NCBI GenBank assembly: GCA_947650365.1
Contig: OX393549.1
Location: 98,675,516-98,739,515 of the forward strand
Source of the DNA: Chamaelirium japonicum
Taxonomy: Eukaryota; Streptophyta; Magnoliopsida; Liliales; Melanthiaceae
Direction: 5' to 3'
DNA: 64,000 nucleotides
Shown here: in pieces, positions 32,802-45,268 of the stretch
Layout: each line of letters begins with the position of its first letter
Numbering within the stretch: position 1 is the first letter of the stretch
Made by a program: the position numbers and the translations under genes
The notes under the pieces: generated by a model
What the model was told of the DNA's origin: nothing
Seen by the model: the letters and a program-made list of their open reading frames with translations, nothing else
Databases searched by the model: none

Positions 32802-35800
32802 CCCTCCCTCCTTTAGGAGGGGTTCTAAAAGAAAATATTTTTTTTTTTAGGTTTTGGTTTGGAACCCAGTTTTCTAAGTGATTCCCAAACACACTCAATT
32901 CTCCATGCTAAAACAAGTTTTTCAAGTGGATGCCGGATATAATAGAAATCCGATTCCACCTAAAAAGCCAAGTGTTCAACGAGGGTTCAATACAAAATGA
33001 TATTTTCTATTGAACTTGACAGTCAAAATGTTGGGTAAAATAGAAAACTGGTTTCACACATACAAAAACATAACTGAGTTTTGAATGAAGGTTCAATATA
33101 AAACAGATTTCATAAACCTAATAATCTTAACGCCAAGTTTTTTTTTAATTTTTATTTTTCAAATGAAAACGGTCAATTAAGAATAAACTTAGTAATTGAT
33201 TTTCAGTTTTACCGGCACACTCTTTGGCCTTATCTCGCCATGTGGCTGTCAAAATGCTACTTTTGAAAATCCTCGCTTTCCACTATTATTTAAATATATA
33301 TTTTATAATTTTGTTTTTTAGAAGACTACATAATTTTTTGTTCAATGTGGGAGAATGATTTCATCTTCTTTCCTTGCGATTGTGGCATGCATTAGGCTTA
33401 TTTCTAGAACAGTGAATGGATGATGCGATCGTATGCTCAATGTCCTCCTGCACATGCTTGCTACGCAAAGGCATCAATTATATACCACAATAAATCAGAA
33501 TATACTTCACGGGGAGTCACTGCTTGAGCATTTTCCACACAAAAAAAACTTTGGTCCTAGGCTGGGCTTTAACCTTCAAAGCTTGGCCGACATTTCAGTC
33601 GTTCTATTGGTGGAAGTAGGAAGGACCTCATGGTTCACCTCGTCATTTGTAATTAAGGCACATCATTTTTAGGTAAGACATAATCCTCTTCTTCATATTA
33701 GAATCATGCGGTAGGACTTTACGCGCGTTCCATGAAGCAACGGAACTAGCCATTGGCTGGCGAATGAGGGCCTTCGAGGATTAGTCAAAATTTGGTTAAG
33801 TATATTTTACCCTAAAATATATTAACATGGTATATATGACCTTCTTTCCACATGGGGCAATAGGGTATTTCAATGGGCTTTGGACTTTATGAGCCTTCTT
33901 TTAACATGGAGCCTTTGGCGACCATCTTATTGGCCTTATGATCGTGCCGACTATGGTAATGGAGGATGTACCCCATGAGAGAGGAAAGTGTTGAAAATTT
34001 GGGTCAATAAATAATGATGGATTAATAAAAAGCTTTAAGGCACAAAAATTAATTTGTTGTCTTATAGACAAAATTTTCCTATTATAGTAAAAATCACGAG
34101 TACAAATAGGGTATTTGAAAAATCGTCCTCAGGATACAAAGAAGCTCCTAATCCGTGGTTCATTGGATGCAAAGTATGTACTCTCCGATTCGACCAGAAT
34201 ACACCCTCAAAAGAGTTGAACTGGTGATGCACTGAAAAACTCTCGCTTCATTCCGAATTGGATCATTCAGGTATGTGGGGCTTGATTAATCTTGGAGGAA
34301 ATGCCCCTCTATTTATAGAGTACAAAACAATGGTTCATCCAACTATTGCACCCCTAAATACGCATTAGTTCATTCAACCAATACAATGGTTCGTTGGCCA
34401 ATAGGTGCTTTAAAGCACCCTATGAACCAGCATATGTAACCATCAAAGGTGGACCGATTTGCTCGTTCGAATCATCGCGTTCACTCATTCGAATCGTCAC
34501 ATTCGCCCGTTCGAACTGACCAAAAATTGCCACCTTTTTAGATTGATCACAAACCTCCTTCCTAGCAAGCCTCATCGCTCACCAAGGATTTACAACAATT
34601 TTGTTGTAACTATCTCTATTATAATAGATATATATCAAACATATTTTGAAGATATCCAATAGGAAGCACATGTATTGTCTACAGGTAATGGTTAGCCACG
34701 ATGAGGCAGTCGTGAGAAAATGATCAAAGGTGTATATCAAGACTAGATGTCCCCTAAAAGAGAGGATGGATAGGCCATAGAAAAAAAAAGGGGACTTTGA
34801 ACGGTCTAAACCTGGAGACTTGATTTCAACTAAGACTTGGAGAGTTGGATAATCTGTATGTAAGAGAGGAGATAACTTCTTACTCCGAAATAAAATGAAA
34901 GTTCTTTGATCTTCTTGAGTTTTTCCATCACTGTTGAAGGGTTTTGTTATGTAAAACATCATCTCTTTGTCTCTCTTCTTCGGATTTACTAACAACTTCT
35001 AGTTAAATTACTTTTTCAGTAAAACCGACGACAAGCATGATAGAATTGAGAGAGGTGAGGGAACCGATAATATTTTCAATTTTTGCTATTTCAAATAAGT
35101 GCATATGCTTTCTCTGCCACTTCTCCCAGCCACTCATTTTTTTAGGGTACGTAGCTTAGCAATTATGCTCATATACTATGCGATCTTGGTCATAGTGGTG
35201 CATATCATTGCAAAACAATATTTCAAGACTATTATTGGGTTTAATCATTCAAATAGATATTAGAATTGAATTATAGCCATACTAATTAGAACTTTAAAAA
35301 AAAAAATATTTCTTATTATTTGAATTGTAACATGCAAAATGGTTAAAAAATAATGAAATTTTTTTTTTCTATGAGGGATGGAGTAACGCCCACATAATAC
35401 AATGAATCACATAAAATATTTAAGAGCAGCAATACTTCTTAGAATTTCTCAAAAAAGAAAAATTCTTAGAAATGATATACAATTTTATTTAGCCGATAGA
35501 CAAATATGATAACAACAAAATTGATAAAAGATAACACGTGCATGGTCCATTTTTCCTCCCCTCATCTCTGTTGTCCATATGGTAGCAATTCAACCGGCCT
35601 GCCTCTGGATGAGTTTTAGCCGGTACCCTTGGTCTATAGCGAAGGACCACACATTCTCTAAAGTCACAATTTAACATATGTAAGGAAGGTGTGGAGATTT
35701 TTTTTTCCAGATAAATTAGGTCTAGGTCCTTAACTATTTTGCAACGTTGACCGTAGGACACCATAATTTGCTATATTAGCTAAGGTCTCTACAACTATAT

Positions 35801-35827
35801 ATTTGTCTTCAGAAAGAGTATATATTT
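32802..35827. other. Intergenic, nothing recognised (copy B)
   Basis: Counterpart of 8241-11755 without the N gap; the join that is a gap in copy A is continuous here at 33809/33810. Confidence 0.5.
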
Positions 35828-35841
35828 GGGGGGGGGGGGGG
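35828..35841. repeat. Poly-G tract, 14 G (copy B)
   Basis: Nine G shorter than the copy-A run. Confidence 0.9.
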
Positions 35842-35909
35842 AGGTGTATATTTCAAAATGATCGGGTCTTGCAACTAAAAGTCGTCTTTCGAAAATGACT
35901 CATGTCAAA

Positions 35910-36123
35910 CTTCTTTTTTTTCGTGAAAGGAGCATGAAGCTCAGCTGATTCATTCATCGACTGCATCAATACAAAAAGACTTGGATGAACATATAGGGAC
36001 AAAACGAAGTAGTCCCAATTAAGATTGGAGCATGCACAGCATTACAAAGCCACATAGCAGGCAAGGACATGAGTAGCCAATTTGCTGTCCTAACCACATG
36101 ATGGAAAAAATGAAATGTTAGAG
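35910..36123 (-). mobile_element. Probable LINE 3' end fragment (copy B)
   Basis: Counterpart of 11847-12060; the assignment is equally tentative. Confidence 0.4.
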
Positions 36124-36814
36124 TAGTAAAAAATTATTATTTAGTTCTAATAATTTGACAACAATTATTATTTTTATAAAAAAATATGTTTTAATAGAAG
36201 GAAAAAAAAACCCAACAAACATAATAGTTAAATCCGAAAAGAATCCAAAATCTAAATAGAGTAGTTTGAATTAAGAAAAATATTATTTCATTTTACTATC
36301 TATTTATATTTTATTCCCATAAATTGTATCGATAGGTACTCAACTTAATAAATAGGTACTCAACTTAATACATAATACCAACTTGATGGATAAGCTCTTG
36401 TGTGGAGTTGTTATCCAGCTTGATGGATAGCCTAAGACTATAGGACGGAGATGAAATCTTCCTCCACGAATGGATTTCCAAACTATATTGAAGTTTGAAA
36501 CCCAAGGTTAAATGTTCAAACCCTAAGTGAAGTATAGGTGGAAGTGAAATCAAGCCATAAAACCTTTCCAAATCCTCATTTTTATAACTTTTTGCAAGTG
36601 GGGGTACACCTAAATAATGAATAAGCATAGTTTATTTTGAATGAGGGACAAAATAGTCAACCAAGTTGCACAGGTGATCCCGAGTCAATGCTAACTCAGC
36701 AAGTGAGATCACTTGTTGTGCTATTTTTGAAAATATAAAGCTAATAATAAAATGGGATATTTTACTTGGCACTTAGTATTTTATTAGGGGAGTTTAGGCG
36801 AAAAATATTATTAT

Positions 36815-37244
36815 GGGTTTTTTCTTAAATATTATTAAAAAATAAAATATTTCGTTAAATGGCGGTTGACCAAAAGTATTTGCCATTCTAGCGCTCTGAC
36901 CGCCATGTGGCAGGTCAGCATCGTAAAGTGTGCCTTAAATTTTTTTTTTCCTGAGCCGGGATAATGTCGGTATCCTGGTTAGCGGGTTTAAACCCGGTAT
37001 TCTGGATACCGGGTTTAACCGGAGCCCCTTTATAGAATGTTCTCACACTTAGCCGTTTTCTTGTTGGACTTCGGATAAACCCGGTAACTCGGATACCGGA
37101 TTATAAGAAGAAAAAAAAATTTATGGCACGTTTTACGGTGTTGACCTGCCACGTGGCGGTCAGAGCGCTAGAATGACTAATATTTTGATCAACCGCTATT
37201 TAATAAAATATTTTATTTTTTAATAATATTTTGAAAAAAAGCCC
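36815..37244. mobile_element. Foldback MITE (copy B)
   Basis: Counterpart of 12752-13181, with long inverted arms around CATTCTAGCGCTCTGACCGC. Confidence 0.8.
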
Positions 37245-37255
37245 AAAAAATAAAG

Positions 37256-37371
37256 TTTTGGGGGGTGAGCTGACGGAACAGTTAGTGTTGGGGGTTAAAA
37301 TCTTATTAATGAAATATGGGGCGTAAAGTCTAACTGAAGGCAAAATTTGGGGGGCTAAGTCAAAATAATCC
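37256..37371. mobile_element. Solo arm of long-TIR MITE family (copy B)
   Basis: Counterpart of 13193-13308. Confidence 0.6.
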
Positions 37372-37541
37372 TTAAGTAAATCACACAGTTCTTTTGCATG
37401 CAGAAAGTGATACGTGTGATTCACGGGTGGGGCAGGGTATAACTGACGGACGGCATGCATGCAACCCCCCATGATCTTGGCCTTCAGCACACGATCTTTC
37501 ATCGATGAGCAATGTGTTCCGGATTCCGCTCAGCCCGACTG

Positions 37542-37609
37542 ACGTGGCAGATTGCAACTGGTGGTGGTGTAATTAAGGGTTTTCAGTCACCAGTTGCACG
37601 CTGCCATGT
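37542..37609. promoter_or_regulatory. Inverted repeat with ACGTGGC upstream of NAC-B
   Basis: Identical to 13479-13546; arms of 22 bp separated by 24 bp. The TATA box TATTTATA follows at 37719-37726. Confidence 0.5.
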
Positions 37610-37769
37610 CTATCTGGCCGCCGAAATCGGGAAAACCTTCGGGCTGTGTAACGGCCGGATCTCCTATAATATTATTTGAATAAAAATAAAAGAGAAGTGG
37701 GAACCGACTTCATCGATCTATTTATAGGCCGAAGTCCCCTCATTGAGAGAGATCCAGAGGATCGAAGCC

Positions 37770-39052
37770 ATGGAGCTGCCTGCGGGTTTTAGGTTTGAAC
37801 CCACTGACGAGGAGCTGATCCTCTCCTGCCTTTACAGCAAAATCTCCGGCCAACCCCTCGACACCGACGCCGTCGCCACCGTCAACGTCTACACCACCGA
37901 ACCCTGGAACCTCCTCCCTGGTAAGTTGCCCGGCCATCTCCTTTCCGTCGCCAATTCGGATTAAGATTTGTCTCTGAGGCTTTAACGATGGATGACCCAT
38001 TATCTGCAGAGGATGTCGCAGAGTTCTACTTCTTTACTCCGATGGCTCGCAAGTACAACAGAGGAGCACGCCCGGATCGTACCGCCGGCCGCGGAACCTG
38101 GATCGCCTACAAAGTCGAGTCGGTGATCAGCTGCGATGGCGACGTGGTCGGCCGGAAGAGGTGCTTGTCTTTCGGCGTGGCTGAGAAACAGAACACTGGA
38201 TGGACCATGTACGAGTACGAGCTCGCTTTCGGTAGCAGCAGCCGTGAGACCCAGTTTCACGAGTGGGTTCTGTGTCTAATCAAGAGGCCGCCGCCTAGAT
38301 GCGTCACCAACGGGGCAGTTTGCAGTAGGAGGAGGAAGAGAAAGCGGGATTCTGGGAGCCCAATGCCCGACGATGCCACGATCCTTAGAGTCGACGGCGG
38401 GGGCGGCGGCGGCGGCATGACGTCGGCCATCGCCGGGGTTGTGGACCCGTTTACCCACGAGATGATCATCCAAGAGGAAGAAGCTGTAGATCCCTTCGCT
38501 TTGGATCAAGCGGCGGTAATTACTGAGAGTGCCGAGGATGGAACGGTGATGATCAATTCTGCTGACACCGCTTGGAGCAGTCACACAAGCGTCCTCCCGG
38601 CTAAGAGCCCAATGGCCCATGATGCCACGATCCTCCTCAGCAGCGGCGGCGGCGGCAAGGAAAAAGAGTACTCCTGGGACATCGAGACGGCCATTACCCA
38701 GATGATGCAGGAAGAGGAAGTTGTAGATCCTTTCGCTTGGGATCAAGCGGCGGTAATGACTCCGAGCGCCGAGGATGGAACAATGATGATCAAGTTTGCT
38801 GACACCACTACGAGCAGTTGCACAAGCTTCCTCCCCGCCGAGAGCTGGCCATTAATGCCCGTCGACGTCGACGATGCCACGATCCTCGGCGGTAGGGAAG
38901 AAGATCAGTACTTGTGGGATTTTGATTTGATTGGGTTGGAGCTGTTGAGACCCGTTCCGGCCGAGTGCCCATCGGATGTACTCCCTGGCCCCAACTGTAT
39001 GTACTCCTTGGCCCCAACTGTATGTACTTCTTCTTGGCCCCTGTACTTGTGA
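37770..39052 (+). CDS. NAC-B: NAC-domain protein with truncated, chimeric C-terminus
   Basis: Exons 37770-37920 and 38010-39052 with an 89-bp intron give about 397 aa. The NAC domain is almost the same as NAC-A (LPAGFRFEPTDEELI, YFFTPMARKYNRG, GRGTWIAYK, FHEWVLCLIKR). The tail has three DDATIL/HDATIL modules (near residues 171, 254 and 338) instead of four. After RPVPA, at 38962/38963, homology to NAC-A stops and the frame runs about 30 codons into sequence matching the HIR 5' region (tail MYSLAPTVCTSSWPLYL), so roughly 100 C-terminal residues of NAC-A are absent. It is open and has its promoter, so it may still be expressed as a shorter factor, or it may be on the way to a pseudogene. Confidence 0.8.
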
Positions 39053-40488
39053 GTGCCTTAGCTGCCCTGCACTTGCCTTGCAAGAATCCCCTTCCTCTTC
39101 TTGGTCAATCCCCCCTTCATTTCTTTAGATGAACTATAAAGCATCAATTTAAGAGGAACCCTGTTGTTGTTGTTGTTGTTTTGGTGGTATTTTGCAGAAA
39201 AATGTGGTTTTTTTTTTTGTTTTGGGGTTTTCCTCATTAGTTGTGCATATTATATGCTGGTGTTGATCCTTTCTTGTGACTGTTTATGAATCTGATGCCC
39301 TTCTGCACCCCCTCAAGGCTATTGCTCTGTAGTTTCTCTGTTGACTTTCTTGAATGCACTTGCAGATAATGCTTGCCTGAATAATCAATTGGTTTGCTCA
39401 GATTTTCAAAACCATTTTTTAAAAAATTTGGGTTGTTTTCCGTACAGATTATTGATCAGCTGATTCCTAGCATTTGGGTTCTTTCTCGGGGCGGTTGCGA
39501 GTCGGGCTCCGCGGTCAGCTTCTTCATGAATTGCAATGCAGTTGGGTGATCAATTCTAAGAATTCTTCTTTCATGTCGGTCCTTCTCATCAACCCCTCTT
39601 CTTACAAGCCAGTCCTCGGAGTTGAATGATTAAGATATTCGCTACGACATTCAGGCGAGGATAAGCCTTGACCTTTCCTACGGGGTGGGGAATAAGCTTC
39701 TTGTAAACACACTTGCCTCTATATATTTGATACCCTTCTAGCAATTTGATTGTATCTTTCACCCTCCAGCTCCCTTTCTGATCTCTAAGCATCGAATTCA
39801 TTTCGTGTAAGTTCTTTATTTCCTTTGAATTCATCTCTCCAATGGGAATCGGGTATTAGTGTTTGGGGTGGAACCGGTAGTTCTCTGCCTTAGCTATGGT
39901 GGAAGAATTGTTTGTCTTACGCTATTGATTTCATGCTAAGGATGGGCTAGGAGCCTAGGAGAAGGTTGGAGTTCTCGGTTCCTAAGCGAACTTTTTTGTT
40001 TGTTTTTTGCGAAGTGGGTGGGTTTAATTGTTAATTTTACCCGTTACTATTTTTGGGGATTAGAGGAGAGATTAATGTCATTTGATTTTTTTAATTTGAG
40101 AATTCTATTTCCAAATTATAGATGGCCAAGCTGGATGAGGTGATCCATCGTCGTCTGTATTTTATCAGGCCTTTGCTCATGCTTGGTGAATTTGTTATGA
40201 CCTTTAACAATCCTGAATTACTTAATGATAATTATCAGTAGAGATGACAAATAATTCACTGCAAAAATGTTGCATATTTGCAATCATTTCTATGAAGTCC
40301 TCTTCATAGATCATCTCTAAGATATCTGATAATTTTCTATTATGGCTTTCGCTTCCATTACAAATCACTGCCGCAAATCCTATAAAACTAGGTGGAGATG
40401 TTCAAATTTCTTTTTTTTTTTTTGGGTCTTGAGATCTATACTAACTACTTACTGATTTCTATGTTACTTGGGCTAAAGAGGATAGAAG
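38986..40488 (+). promoter_or_regulatory. HIR-C 5' region, overlapping the NAC-B 3' end
   Basis: Aligns with the HIR-B 5' region (about 21296-22761), including the CTGTATGTACT tandem words. Because a deletion or fusion joined it to NAC-B, the NAC-B stop codon lies inside what was the HIR leader or promoter. No separate gene is seen in this stretch. Confidence 0.55.
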
Positions 40489-41015
40489 ATGGGGCAACTT
40501 CTCTGCTGTGTGCAGGTTGACCAATCTACTGCTGCTATCAAGGAACGATTTGGGAGGTTTGATGAGGTGCTTGAGCCAGGATGCCACTGCCTGCCTTGGT
40601 TCCTTGGCAGTCGAATAGCTGGTCATCTGTCTCTCCGGTTGCAGCAGCTGGACATACGGTGTGAGACGAAGACAAAGGTTTATCTCTTCACTGACTGTGT
40701 AAATAATGCTAGATAGAAACATCTGAGCATGTTAGAAAACTTCATATTGAAAATTCAAATAGTGCATGCTAGTTGCTCATGTAATTTTATCATTCATGAA
40801 TTGAATTGGTTTCATATCGTTGTTCCTTTTCATTGGTGTCTCTGGTGCTCAACACTCGTATGCTCTATAGGGGGTTAACTTAATATACAATTATTCCCAG
40901 TACTCAGAGGCAAAATACCTGTGGTACATAACATTCTAAACTTCTTCTGAATTTGTGCTCACAAACTTCTTCTGAGTCGCAGACATGATGTTCTTGCTAC
41001 GAACTCCATTACATT

Positions 41016-41360
41016 TGTTACGATTCCCGTGCCCCCTCAAAACCGGTGATGAGAGGGAGGGGGCAACGGTATATGAAGATGTGGAACTCCCACCCCTTTA
41101 TCGATGTGGGACTATTCTCAACACCCGCCTGCATGCAGAGCGTCTCTTGATCGGGGGGAGGGGGAAAGATCTCGATCGGAGGGAGAAAGAGGGTGCGACG
41201 GTACCACATAGAGGAGAGACGGGGTTGGACCTAGCTCTGATACCATGTTACGATTCCCGTGCCCCCTCAAAACTGGTGATGAAAGGGAGGGGGCAATGGT
41301 ATATGAAGATGTGGAACTCCTAACCCTTTACCGATGTGGGACTATTCTCAAGTTTCAACA
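41016..41360 (-). mobile_element. TRIM retroelement in HIR-C intron 1
   Basis: Orthologous to the HIR-B insertion: LTRs 41016-41123 (108 bp) and 41246-41360 (115 bp, with a 7-bp insertion). The primer site is perfect here: GCTCTGATACCA at 41234-41245 is the complement of TGGTATCAGAGC. Its presence at the same place in both genes shows it predates the HIR-B/HIR-C duplication. Confidence 0.88.
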
Positions 41361-42627
41361 ACGCTATTTTTTTTTTTTGCTTATAAAAAAAATCCATTTT
41401 TTTTGTTGCTTGGATCCTTTTTGGCAACAACTTGCTAACATGTAGATAAGATGTAACCATCTTCTTTGTCCTTCATCCATTATGTTTTATATATTATCCT
41501 TGCCAATCACCTTATGAATTCATACCACAGGTTGAGGGTCAAAGTAATTCTATTAAACCTGAAGGACAGAAATTATGGATATTAGCTGAGATGGATGATA
41601 CTCAAATCTTAATATAGTTGTTTATGATCATTGACGCCACATATGACATATCATTCTTTGACCAGTAAGTTGCAGCGTACTTGCCTCGGAACCCAGCACT
41701 AGGACAGCAATGATTTCGATCTTTTCATCTTAGTTTCAGCTTTAATCATCACACAACTTTGAGTTGCATACTTGCATATTTTCATATCATTCTGCTTTGT
41801 TAGTTTGTTTTTATTTATCTTGTTTGTCATGGATACATTTATTTTAGCAATTACTCTGTCCCGTCATCCTCATGTCCTAGTATTCGATGCACTATTTCAT
41901 GGAATCTTATATTCTACAAGGTATCTTATATCATACGGAATACTTGATCTTATCCCTTTCCATTGTGAAACCTCTTTGCTATATAGATACATAAGCTCTT
42001 GACGAGGACAAAATAATATCCATGCTTAGATAGTTTATTTGATGATTCTATCAAACCATTGTGGCCCTTGTGGGCCCCAAATAGATGGGCAAGGCTTAAT
42101 GGTTATGGTTTGTTTATGGTATTTTATTAACCCATTCTCTTTGTCTATTTGCAGGACAATGTTTTTGTCAATGTTGTCGCATCTGTGCAATACCGTGCTT
42201 TGGCAAATAAGGCAGATGACGCATTTTATAAACTGACCAATACCAGGTCCCAGATCCAAGCTTATGTGTTTGATGGTAAACATTTAAACTCCAAATCTAT
42301 GCATTCTTTACGAATGAGAGCTCATGTCGGCACAGTTGGAGTATACTTGAATTATGTCATATAAGCATGTCACCTTATATATTGTGTTTGTAATGATTGA
42401 CCTATCCAATGTTCCTGAAATTGCATGCCATGCAAAAAATGGGATCACACGCCGAGGTAAAAAAAAAAAACTTTTTTACTTCTCTTTTATTTAAGATTAT
42501 AGAAATTAATGTTGGGATTTTTTAGATGAAGCTGTTTGATTGCGAAGAAGTTATAGGAGATTTAAACAGGAAAGGAGAGATCATGAAATCCAGAAATTCT
42601 TGTGTGTATAAAATTTCAATTCTGTGA

Positions 42628-43732
42628 TGTTGGAAATAAATTCATGGTAGAGGCCCGCAGCGGAAGTAAAGTGAAGGTCCAAAGATCGTGAGTGGTGTGC
42701 GTTACATATTAATATTATCATTGAAACGATCTACATGTGCGTATATGAATCTAGCATAGCAACTACACGAACCCCTATCGTCGATCTAACGCGAGAGAAC
42801 AATCTAGTATTCATGCATATTTTATCTATGCTAGATATACATGGTAGATTTCATACCTGCGTGCGGATTCATTCACCGCGACAAGTTTCTTCTTTTTCGA
42901 TGGAGACGGGCTCGGATCTGCTCGACATACCTTGGGTGCAATGGTTATAACTTTCTGCTCCGAACTTCGATTGGGTTGAATTTTGGACTGCAGATACAGA
43001 ACTTCGAGACGCAACTTTTTCAACAAGTTTTGACCTCGTTTGGACTTCTGTAGCTCCCGGAATCGTAGAAACATCGTTGATTTTCTGTACAGATTCTGGA
43101 CAACAAAAGCTTGCGGGAGATGCCTTCTAGTTCACCCGATCTCGCACGATGCACGACACCTCGTTGATGGATCTCTGAGTGCCTCCATCCGACGTGCCTT
43201 CTCCTTCTACGAAACCCTATGCGAGGAAGATGAGTCGCCATCCAATAGCGCAAGCGAGGGGGAGAGACGAGAGAGGAGAGAAGAGATCTAGGGAGAGATG
43301 AAGGAAGGGGGGTTGTGGGGGTTTCGGTTGGCCGGAAGGGGTGATGTAGGTGGTGGCGGCGGCTGTAGAGGGGGGTCGGTGGTGGAGGAGGGGGCTGCAG
43401 GGGGTCGGGGGTGGAGGCGGGGGCTGTAGAGGGGGTCGGGGGTGGAGGAGGGGGCTGCAGGGGGTTTCGGGAGGGGGGCCGGTGGAGGAGAGGGGCCGGA
43501 CGGAGTAGGTGCAGCCGGCGGAGGGATCAGCCGGAGGAGATGCAGCTGGCGGGAAGGAGGGAGACCGGAGGAGGTGCAGCCGTCGCCCTAGTGCTCTGAT
43601 ACCATGTTAGGAGACGACGGCTAGGGTTTGGAGAGGAACTGAATGATTCCATTGAGGGACTCAAGCCCAATATATGTACAGTAAACCCGACCCGACTATA
43701 CAGTAAATCCGACCCATTACATTACATTAACA
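42628..43732 (-). mobile_element. LTR-type insertion in HIR-C intron 2
   Basis: HIR intron homology stops at 42627. The insert begins TGTTGGAAATAAATTC and carries CGCAGCGGAAG, a word shared with the end of the solo-LTR-like element at 57762-59645. At its right end GCTCTGATACCA (43593-43604), a minus-strand primer site, is followed by a 128-bp LTR-like block (43605-43732) starting TGTTAGGAG and ending TTAACA. The matching second LTR is not found, so this may be a truncated or composite element. Confidence 0.5.
43330..43600. repeat. G-rich minisatellite
   Basis: Repeats of GGGGGTCGGGGGTGGAGG and GGGGGCTGCAGGGGG units of about 34 bp with many runs of three or more G on the plus strand, a potential G-quadruplex former. 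The open frame across it is compositional. Confidence 0.7.
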
Positions 43733-43974
43733 AGCTAGTTGCCTCGAAATATATTTCTTAACATATGATAGAAAAATTATTAGATAACGAAAAAAATTGT
43801 AGCATTTTAGTACCCAATCTAAAACAATAAGTGGTGGATGCATAATCAAGCTAAGGTCATTGGACCCAAAGAACATATCGAAAGGGGACTTCAATATTAT
43901 CCGAGAGGTGCAAAGTGAAACATGTGAAATCACATCATTAATACTTGATAATATGGATGATTGTTTTAGGGTTC
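43733..43974 (-). repeat. Inverted segment of HIR intron 2
   Basis: Reverse complement of HIR-B 25592-25833, including AACATATGAT and GGACCCAAAGAACATATCG words. It marks an inversion breakpoint next to the LTR-type block and the lost part of exon 3. Confidence 0.9.
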
Positions 43975-44454
43975 AAGTCCATGAGAGTTTATTGCTCAAC
44001 ATAATCTAATGCATAGAGCTAAAGGGAAAAGGAATTATCATTGCTTCATAGATTTTCATAGCATCTGCCACACCAAAAGGGATCGGTTATGTTTACAAGA
44101 ACCGGATGAACATGTGAAGCGAGCCATGAACGAAATTAATGCAGGTATGAATATTAATTCTCAGTCAAACTGCTTATCAGGCCTCTTGTAAACATACCGA
44201 CCCGAATTCCCATATTTTTTTTTCCTTAAATATCAAATTGCCATTATATTTTTTTAAGATCGTCAGTTTCATCGTTTTCTTTTGCCTTGAGAGTTGAGAC
44301 TTGGTAGTTCTAAATGCACCTTTACTTTGCCTTGTTAAGTAAAAGTGTTTCCACAATACCTTAATATGATGAATATATCGCTGTTGGACTAATATTCTAG
44401 ACACATTCCATTTTTGTTTAATATTATTTAATAAGGAATACTGTGTGGAAAAAA

Positions 44455-44880
44455 TCATAGCAGAACCATCGAGTATTTCCATCTATTTGGGGTCATCTTT
44501 ATGAATCTTTATTTGCCAGCTATTTCTGTTAAAAGCTATTTTTTGTTGTCACTAAAAGCCTTTCCATATCTTTTCTAACCACTTCCATTAATGTTATTTT
44601 AGGGCTTCTCCTCTTTCTGGGCCCATCCACGTTAATCCATGACCCTCTCCTCACAAAAGCTGCCTCTGGTCTTCGTTGTATATGCCCATACAATCTTAGT
44701 TTCTATGCTCATTCTCACTCACTCTCTCTCTAGTTTAGTTTTGCCGCACATCCATCCCAACATCATCATCCCTGCCACGCTTATCTTGTGTGCTCGAGCA
44801 CTCTTTACGGCACAACATTCTGAACCATATTACATTGCAAGCCTTTTTCTTATTTCGTACAATTTACCCTCAAGTCTATA
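44455..44880 (-). mobile_element. RTE-clade LINE fragment in HIR-C intron 3
   Basis: Diverged copy of 1921-2400 with a deletion near 44690. Same position relative to exon 4 as in HIR-A and HIR-B. Confidence 0.7.
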
Positions 44881-45250
44881 CGAAAAAACTGATGTAAATT
44901 AATTTGGAGGAATGATAGGATTTGATGTTGCTGTTAGCAAAGAAACAAAACCGATAATCAGAAAGGTCATTACTTGCTTTTTAAAGTGAATCTGGATACA
45001 AAACAATGATTGTACATCTATTAGCCAATGAAATATATGCTCTCTTTAAGAGTAACACCTCTGATGTTACTGTATACCTATGCTTCATGAATAAAGATGC
45101 ATGGAATTGTTTCTACAAAGTTCTTTGCTTCTTCATTAACTGTCTTGAATCTTGAGGTGTTAATCTGCCATGAATCGAATCTGACTTTTGTGTCTATGAG
45201 CAAGACTGTCTCTAATAGTAACTCCATTCTGATTGTATTCCTAAACTTTT

Positions 45251-45268
45251 CCCCCCCCCCCCCCCCCC
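45251..45268. repeat. Poly-C tract before HIR-C exon 4
   Basis: Eighteen C in the polypyrimidine region upstream of the exon-4 acceptor, where HIR-B has TTTTTTCCCCCGTC. Confidence 0.9.

Larger units (their letters stand above)
24579..37752. repeat. Segmental duplication, copy B
   Basis: Near-identical partner of 1-13689; offset 24578 at the left edge. It includes HIR-B exons 3-4, the VDAC relic, every transposon described in copy A and the NAC-B promoter. It has no N gap. Confidence 0.95.
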
